Below are positions 63,001 to 64,000 of a stretch of 64,000 bases of DNA, piece by piece; the stretch's first letter is position 1, and each line of letters starts with the position of its first letter. Location of the stretch: the NCBI RefSeq assembly GCF_964204645.1, contig NC_134029.1, forward strand, positions 21,904,450 to 21,968,449. The letters run 5' to 3'. The notes beneath the pieces were generated by a model, which was given only the letters and a program-made list of their open reading frames with translations, ran no database searches and was not told where the DNA came from. The translations under genes were made by a program, and so were the position numbers. The stretch comes from Tubulanus polymorphus. Lineage: Eukaryota; Nemertea; Palaeonemertea; Tubulaniformes; Tubulanidae.

Positions 63001-64000
63001 TGTACCCGCTGACGAGTCGCGAAAGCTAATAAATTGAAATTGATGCGCTGATACTTTTCCCCGGGTGCTGTCGAATGTCACATTGCTGATTGAATAAAAC
63101 ACATCGGATTACTGTAGATGGAAAACCGATTAAATTCGCGATAAAACCTCGAGGAAGGTTTAAGAAAAAGATTCTTTTCACTTTTTCATGAACGTACTTA
63201 TTGGGTCCGATTTAAAGATGCATTTTTTTTTTCATGATGAAGGCGAATATGAAATGATAGAAAAGTTTAGTGCGAAGGCTGGATGATTGCACGGGTTCAA
63301 AGACTAATGACTAGATGCTCGAATGTTCGTCGACGTTCATTTCAATGCAGTTTATGAAATAATCGATTTTGAAAACTGATCGAGAACCAGTGGTGAATAA
63401 GATTAACAGTCTTATGATCGCGTTCAATTAGCAGTTTACAATCGACAAATGGATACACAGTTGTTTTAATGGAATGCTCATTAAGTTCATTAACTGTTTC
63501 GATTGAAGTGTTACTTTTGAGAAAACGTTGAAATATTCATCTCATCTGAGCGCGGTGCTGAATACTACTACCTGTGATCATTGATTACCTGCTTCCCGTC
63601 TTATATGGGAACGTCTCGTTACAGTTTGGTGGTTACATATGTATTATTCATAGTTTCCATTGATGATTAGGCCTTTTTTTGCAAAGTTATTTGGAGTACG
63701 GAGGGCGAAGTGAAAAACGATGAAAATTTTAAAAATCTTTTATCATTTAAGTATTTTCCACGTAAAACTTCGAAATGACTGCAGAAAAAGTAAAAAAGAA
63801 GGATGAATTTGATTCAAACGATGGGAGAAATGAAAAATCACGAGATTGAAAATTGAGGTCAGCAACTTTTACGAGATACTAGATTGAAATCAAGATGGAC
63901 AAAACTTTTTTTTTCATTGAAAATTGATGATGGGAAGACAAAAGACTAAAAAGGAAAACATTTTTTGCAGAAGTCTAGGAGGTGGATGCGTACTCCAAGT

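Larger units (their letters stand above)
56426..64000. other. Region after the last confident GON4L exon; large intron or intergenic
   Basis: No confident coding exon is seen in 7.5 kb. It may be a long GON4L intron, because the PAH-type domain is incomplete at 56425. A candidate exon with an acceptor ending at 56861 (ATTATTTCAG) is open for about 18 codons to a GTACAT donor but lacks family residues. A possible first exon occurs at 60102-60156. Two copies of a 315-bp inverted-repeat element lie at 58841 and 59763. Confidence 0.5.

Noticed and set aside
62893-63102. Minus-strand frame containing MSSSDDELWIMKAKG
   Set aside because: It looked coding at first, but there is no donor or acceptor that gives a convincing exon and no family is recognised.

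Overview
The window is nuclear genomic DNA of an invertebrate animal. It is AT-rich, its genes are split by many short introns with GT..AG borders, and it holds microsatellites and small inverted-repeat elements. The gene content is generic for metazoans. A spiralian such as a mollusc, annelid or nemertean seems most likely to me, but nothing in the window proves the phylum. No bacterial, organellar or viral genes were recognised.

Layout. (1) 1162-10415, minus: a complete bifunctional peptidylglycine alpha-amidating monooxygenase (PAM) in 22 coding exons. (2) 13953-14609, plus: CCDC124, with an uninterrupted coding region. (3) 15745-16313, minus: two phase-compatible orphan exons of an unrecognised gene. 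(4) 17004-19219 and 24624-26369, plus: two tandem copies of SAMD8 (SAM-domain ceramide phosphoethanolamine synthase), separated by 5.4 kb that contains a long (TA)n array. (5) 29608-34376, plus: a PC-esterase PCED1 (FAM113) gene whose first exon is not found and which has a possible alternative last exon. (6) 37729-45181, minus: an OTUD7/Cezanne-type deubiquitinase in 9 coding exons with an unusual N-terminal extension. (7) 47391-56425 and beyond, plus: a GON4L transcriptional cofactor gene in at least 21 coding exons, apparently continuing past the window. (8) 56.4-64 kb: no confident coding sequence, but two copies of a 315-bp inverted-repeat element.

All exon chains were built by hand from splice sites, and reading-frame phase was checked at each junction. 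PAM gives 1014 aa, OTUD7 1071 aa, the SAMD8 copies 412 and 410 aa, PCED1 338 or 380 codons from exon 4 to the two alternative ends, and GON4L at least 1506 aa.

The genes have unrelated jobs: peptide hormone maturation, ribosome dormancy, sphingolipid synthesis, an esterase-like protein, deubiquitination and transcription. No operon-like or shared-pathway logic links them. OTUD7 and GON4L are head to head, and PCED1 and OTUD7 are tail to tail. The most notable points are the mosaic similarity of the two SAMD8 copies, the OTUD7 N-terminal extension with two A20 fingers, the orphan minus-strand exons, the alternative PCED1 tail, and at least four families of short inverted-repeat elements.
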